DNA of 64,000 nucleotides from Welwitschia mirabilis. Its lineage: Eukaryota; Gnetophyta; Gnetopsida; Welwitschiales. This document shows, piece by piece, positions 60,631 to 64,000 of this stretch. A program made the position numbers and the translations under genes. Below the pieces are notes generated by a model. That model made no database searches. It worked only from the letters and a program-made list of their open reading frames with translations, and was not told the DNA's origin. Numbering within the stretch: position 1 is the first letter of the stretch; every line of letters starts with the position of its first letter. The stretch is from NCBI GenBank assembly GCA_051453625.1, contig JBOZIK010000001.1, forward strand, positions 6,508,602 to 6,572,601. The letters are read 5' to 3'.

Positions 60631-61760
60631 ATGATCAACTTAGAGAATAAATACCTGAGAGAAAAGCAGCTAATAAAAAAAAACATCAAAGAAGGACTGG
60701 TGGAAATAGAAAATGAATCAGAAGAGTGATCTTCAGGTGCACTTAAACCTCCTTATGAGTTTATTTTTTCTGAGTCAGATTTTATTGACAAAAAATCTAT
60801 AAAAGAGGAGAATCAATTTACAATATCAAGTGCCTCTTGTAAATAAAAACAAGTCATAGGATCTTATACCCCTAATGCAAACCTTACCTTGAGGGAATTT
60901 TTATCCCATAAGAAAAGAGAAATTCAAACACCTTTTGACCTACCCCTCAGTGATGATGTCGAGCTTAAAAATTTACATGCCTATCAAAATTTTAGTGGAG
61001 AAGATGATGAGTACCCCCTTCAACACATTATAGATATTAAACACCTTATCCTTACCTTAGGAAATGGGAAGAAAAAAATAATGAATAGAACCTATATGAT
61101 AATATTTCCCATGACATTAAAGGATAGGGCAAAATTTTGGCTAAAAAATATACCCCACAGAAGCTTAAAAACATGGGATCAAGTCCAGAAAACCTTTGTA
61201 AAAAGATTCATGATGAAGAAATTATAAGAAAAAGAAAAAAAGAGAACAAACTTATAACAAAAACCAAATGAAAATTATGCCTCTACTTATGAACATTTTT
61301 CTATAGTAGTCCACTCTAATCTAGTAGATGCCTTTTTAAGAGTAGAACTAGTCCATTTTTATAGTGGATTGACTCCCCATACAAAAAAACTTGTAGATTT
61401 CTTTTATGGTGGAAACCTTGTGAATCTTACTTTAGAAGATGCCTAGACAAAATTAGAAGAACTTGTAAAGGTTAGTAAAACTTACTCAATACCTAAAGAA
61501 AATCAAACGGTAGGCCAACTTATCAAGGACTTAAAATAAGTAAAGCAACAAAAAGAGGTAGAAGATAACCCTACAAATTCTATAAGAGACTTTACAACAA
61601 CCCTAGAGAAGTATGTGGAAATGATCTTAGATGCTAAAACCACAACTAAAAGAAATTTTATGCCACATTGTAATTTATGTGATGACAACTATCATGTTAC
61701 CAAAAATTGTCCTCTTTTACCAACTTACAAAGAAATAATTCATGAAAGTTTATGCTTTTA
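60631..61760 (+). pseudogene. Athila-like gag, few nonsense mutations
   Basis: One reading frame (frame 1) runs from the ATG at 60631 to about 61760. It is interrupted only by stops (60727, 60844, 61225, 61255, 61444 and 61537), with no frameshift. The capsid part (60889-61224) holds LHAYQNFSGEDDEYPLQHII, then FPMTLKDRAKFWLKNIPHRS and LKTWDQVQKTFVKRF, the retrotransposon gag signature. 61669-61710 is an intact CCHC knuckle (C-x2-C-x4-H-x4-C: CNLCDDNYHVTKNC). An Asn/Gln-rich linker (FNQPSQNFRNQNQTQ) and NTNFERQ-type repeats follow to about 62030. It would form the capsid and bind element RNA. It is the best-preserved reading frame in the window. Confidence 0.9.
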
Positions 61761-62322
61761 ATCAGCCATCTCAAAACTTCCGAAACCAAAATCAGACACA
61801 ATCAAGGTTAAACACTCATTTCCAAAATAATCCTCAAACTTTTAGAAACTGATATGATAATGCAAATTACTCATCTAGTTCATCAAACTTTCAAATCCAA
61901 ATGATCCAATCACAAATCTTGTGGATGAAATAAGAAAATAAAACACTAACTTTAAAAAACGAATGCCAACTTTGAAAGATAAAATACCAACTTTGAGAGA
62001 CAAAATGTCAACATGGAAGACTTAGTAAGCTTCCTTTAACAAACAATATTGGCAAACCAAAGACCTCAAAGAACTTTACCTACATAGACTTTATCAAATC
62101 CAAATGAACTAAGAAGAAATTATAAGGTTATGATAAGAAGTAAACAAGAAATAAATCATCCTCCTTGTGAACCTTTCACCTCCCAAAACAATGAAGAAGA
62201 ATAGGAAGAGGATATTAAAATATTAGAAGATTATAACTTTCCTTGTCTTGACAAAAAGAAAAAGAAAAATCTTTCCCAAAAAACCACTCCTTGGATGGAT
62301 AGGCTTAACAACAATTCAACTT
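61761..62322 (+). pseudogene. Athila-like gag-pol linker
   Basis: Asn/Gln-rich text, short repeats of NANFER/NTNFERQ at about 61960-62020, then a Glu-rich stretch (NNEEE.EEDIKILEDYNFP) before the N gap. Typical linker of Athila polyproteins; frames alternate. Confidence 0.7.
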
Positions 62323-63170
62323 NNNNNNNNNNNNNNNNNNNNNNNNNNNNNNNNNNNNNNNNNNNNNNNNNNNNNNNNNNNNNNNNNNNNNNNNNNNNNN
62401 NNNNNNNNNNNNNNNNNNNNNNNNNNNNNNNNNNNNNNNNNNNNNNNNNNNNNNNNNNNNNNNNNNNNNNNNNNNNNNNNNNNNNNNNNNNNNNNNNNNN
62501 NNNNNNNNNNNNNNNNNNNNNNNNNNNNNNNNNNNNNNNNNNNNNNNNNNNNNNNNNNNNNNNNNNNNNNNNNNNNNNNNNNNNNNNNNNNNNNNNNNNN
62601 NNNNNNNNNNNNNNNNNNNNNNNNNNNNNNNNNNNNNNNNNNNNNNNNNNNNNNNNNNNNNNNNNNNNNNNNNNNNNNNNNNNNNNNNNNNNNNNNNNNN
62701 NNNNNNNNNNNNNNNNNNNNNNNNNNNNNNNNNNNNNNNNNNNNNNNNNNNNNNNNNNNNNNNNNNNNNNNNNNNNNNNNNNNNNNNNNNNNNNNNNNNN
62801 NNNNNNNNNNNNNNNNNNNNNNNNNNNNNNNNNNNNNNNNNNNNNNNNNNNNNNNNNNNNNNNNNNNNNNNNNNNNNNNNNNNNNNNNNNNNNNNNNNNN
62901 NNNNNNNNNNNNNNNNNNNNNNNNNNNNNNNNNNNNNNNNNNNNNNNNNNNNNNNNNNNNNNNNNNNNNNNNNNNNNNNNNNNNNNNNNNNNNNNNNNNN
63001 NNNNNNNNNNNNNNNNNNNNNNNNNNNNNNNNNNNNNNNNNNNNNNNNNNNNNNNNNNNNNNNNNNNNNNNNNNNNNNNNNNNNNNNNNNNNNNNNNNNN
63101 NNNNNNNNNNNNNNNNNNNNNNNNNNNNNNNNNNNNNNNNNNNNNNNNNNNNNNNNNNNNNNNNNNNNNN
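62323..63170. other. Assembly gap (848 N)
   Basis: Unresolved bases within the Athila-like element; three long apparent open frames across it are artefacts. Confidence 1.
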
Positions 63171-63663
63171 AGAGAAAAATAAAAAGATTAGAAAAGCCTT
63201 GATTCACATTAGAGTGAGTGTTAATATTATTTCACTTCACATTTGTAAGAGACTTGGTTTGGAGGATAGAACAGAGCCTATTCTGGTTATCTTAGAATTA
63301 GTAGATACGTCAGTTAATAAATTGTTAGGCATTATTAAAGATTTGGAAATACAAATAGAAGAGGCTTGCTATGCCATAGATGTGATTGTCATAAAAGTAG
63401 AGCATAATGGAGGATACCCTTTACTTCTAGGTAGAGCCTTTTGTGCAACAGCCCACTGCATCATTGATAAAAAAAAGCAGGGATAATGAAATGTCATTAT
63501 GGAAATACAACATTTACCATTAGAGCCTTTGATGCAGTTGAGAAAGATTTGGGTGATGATGATTTGAACATTGAAGATAGTATCAAACCAACTTTATTCT
63601 TACAACATCACCCGCTTAAAGAAAGAGAGATAAAATCAAATCAACATATGCTTTGTGATGATT
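63171..63663 (+). pseudogene. Athila-like protease
   Basis: Aspartic protease of the Athila polyprotein. 63190-63480 reads ALIHIRVSVNIISLHICKRL, then LLGIIKDLEIQIEE and GGYPLLLGRAFCATAHCIID, matching the D.GASVN..P...K.LGL, LGI..D and PL.LGRPF..TA...ID blocks. The catalytic D-x-G is gone (Asp to His, Gly to Arg, Ala to Val). A stop and frameshift at about 63483 move the frame to 63486, which continues as FDAVEKDLGDDDLNIEDSIK up to a stop at 63663. RT would follow outside the window. Confidence 0.85.
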
Positions 63664-64000
63664 AACTTAAGAATGAAGAAGAATTAAACCTTTTGAGTGT
63701 AAGGAAGTCCAACTTTTCAAGAAAAATTATGAGGGAGATTGTTTATTTCATAAGCTAAAAATTGAAAATCATAAATTGAATTTGAAAAATAAAAATGTTT
63801 TCAATAAACTTGAAGGTAAAACTCTTGCATTTCATGAAAATATTTCACCAGATTTACCATTTCTCTTCCCTTTAACTTTCAAAATTTATGCTTTAATGTG
63901 GTATCATAAAGTACTCTCCATTACTCCTCTCTTCATCCAATTTATTTTACATGAAAATAATTGCACATCTCTTATGTTTTATCAATTGGTGAATTTTTGG
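63664..64000 (+). other. Athila-like element interior to window edge
   Basis: Readable fragments (KNEEELNLLSVRKSNFSRKI) continue the linker towards RT, but no domain is complete before the edge. Confidence 0.5.

Noticed and set aside
62248-63486. 412-codon open frame, and two other frames of about 300 codons
   Set aside because: Most of the length is the 848-base N gap; only the last 100 codons (Athila-like protease) are real.
1-64000. CRISPR array, prokaryotic operon or functional rRNA/tRNA genes
   Set aside because: No regularly spaced short repeats with unique spacers and no operon structure; all coding remnants are plant transposon types.

Overview
The window reads as nuclear DNA of a land plant, very probably a flowering plant. 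It is strongly AT-rich, has no intact protein-coding gene, and is filled with old, nested, stop-ridden transposable elements of plant type: L1-like LINEs, Ty1/copia and Ty3/gypsy elements with iMet-type or Athila-type primer-binding sites, and a Helitron. I cannot name the species. Most decay is C-to-T / G-to-A (CAG/TGG to TAG, GAT to AAT, CG to TG/CA), as expected of long-methylated plant repeats.

The only host gene I can support is a microRNA locus at about 25.75-26.45 kb, a small GC-richer island. It has a near-identical copy of the miR408-3p sequence in a well-paired hairpin, a TATA box about 70 bp upstream of that hairpin, and four GTAC cores (the copper-response element recognised by SPL7) further upstream. 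This is the best biology here: a copper-responsive MIR408 gene carrying a base change at position 5 of the mature miRNA, with a 451-bp fold-back element about 480 bp upstream of the GTAC cluster.

Layout: 1-2690, LINE ORF2 remnant (+). 3892-6909, complete gag-only copia-type LTR element (-) with LTRs, PBS, PPT and a near-intact 5-bp target duplication. About 10.4-12.7 kb, copia pol remnant (-). 15.3 kb, 5S-rRNA-like fragment (-). 17.3-19.1 kb, AT-rich tandem repeats. 19.1-24.4 kb, decayed autonomous Helitron (+). 24.8-25.3 kb, fold-back element. 25.7-26.5 kb, MIR408. 27.0-27.3 kb, copia LTR with PBS (+). 29.8-31.4 kb, pyrimidine-rich repeated modules. 34.1-37.15 kb continuing at 47.6-50.2 kb, a Tat-lineage gypsy element (+) with an antisense accessory ORF, split by a 10.5-kb copia element (37153-47633, -). 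50532-56516, complete chromovirus-like gypsy element (+). 58.4 kb, second LINE RT fragment (+). 59.1-64.0 kb, 5' half of an Athila-like gypsy element (+), cut by the window edge.

Nothing suggests that the mobile elements encode active proteins today. Eight runs of N interrupt the sequence: four of exactly 10, the others of 74, 145, 789 and 848 bases. Long open frames crossing these runs are artefacts.
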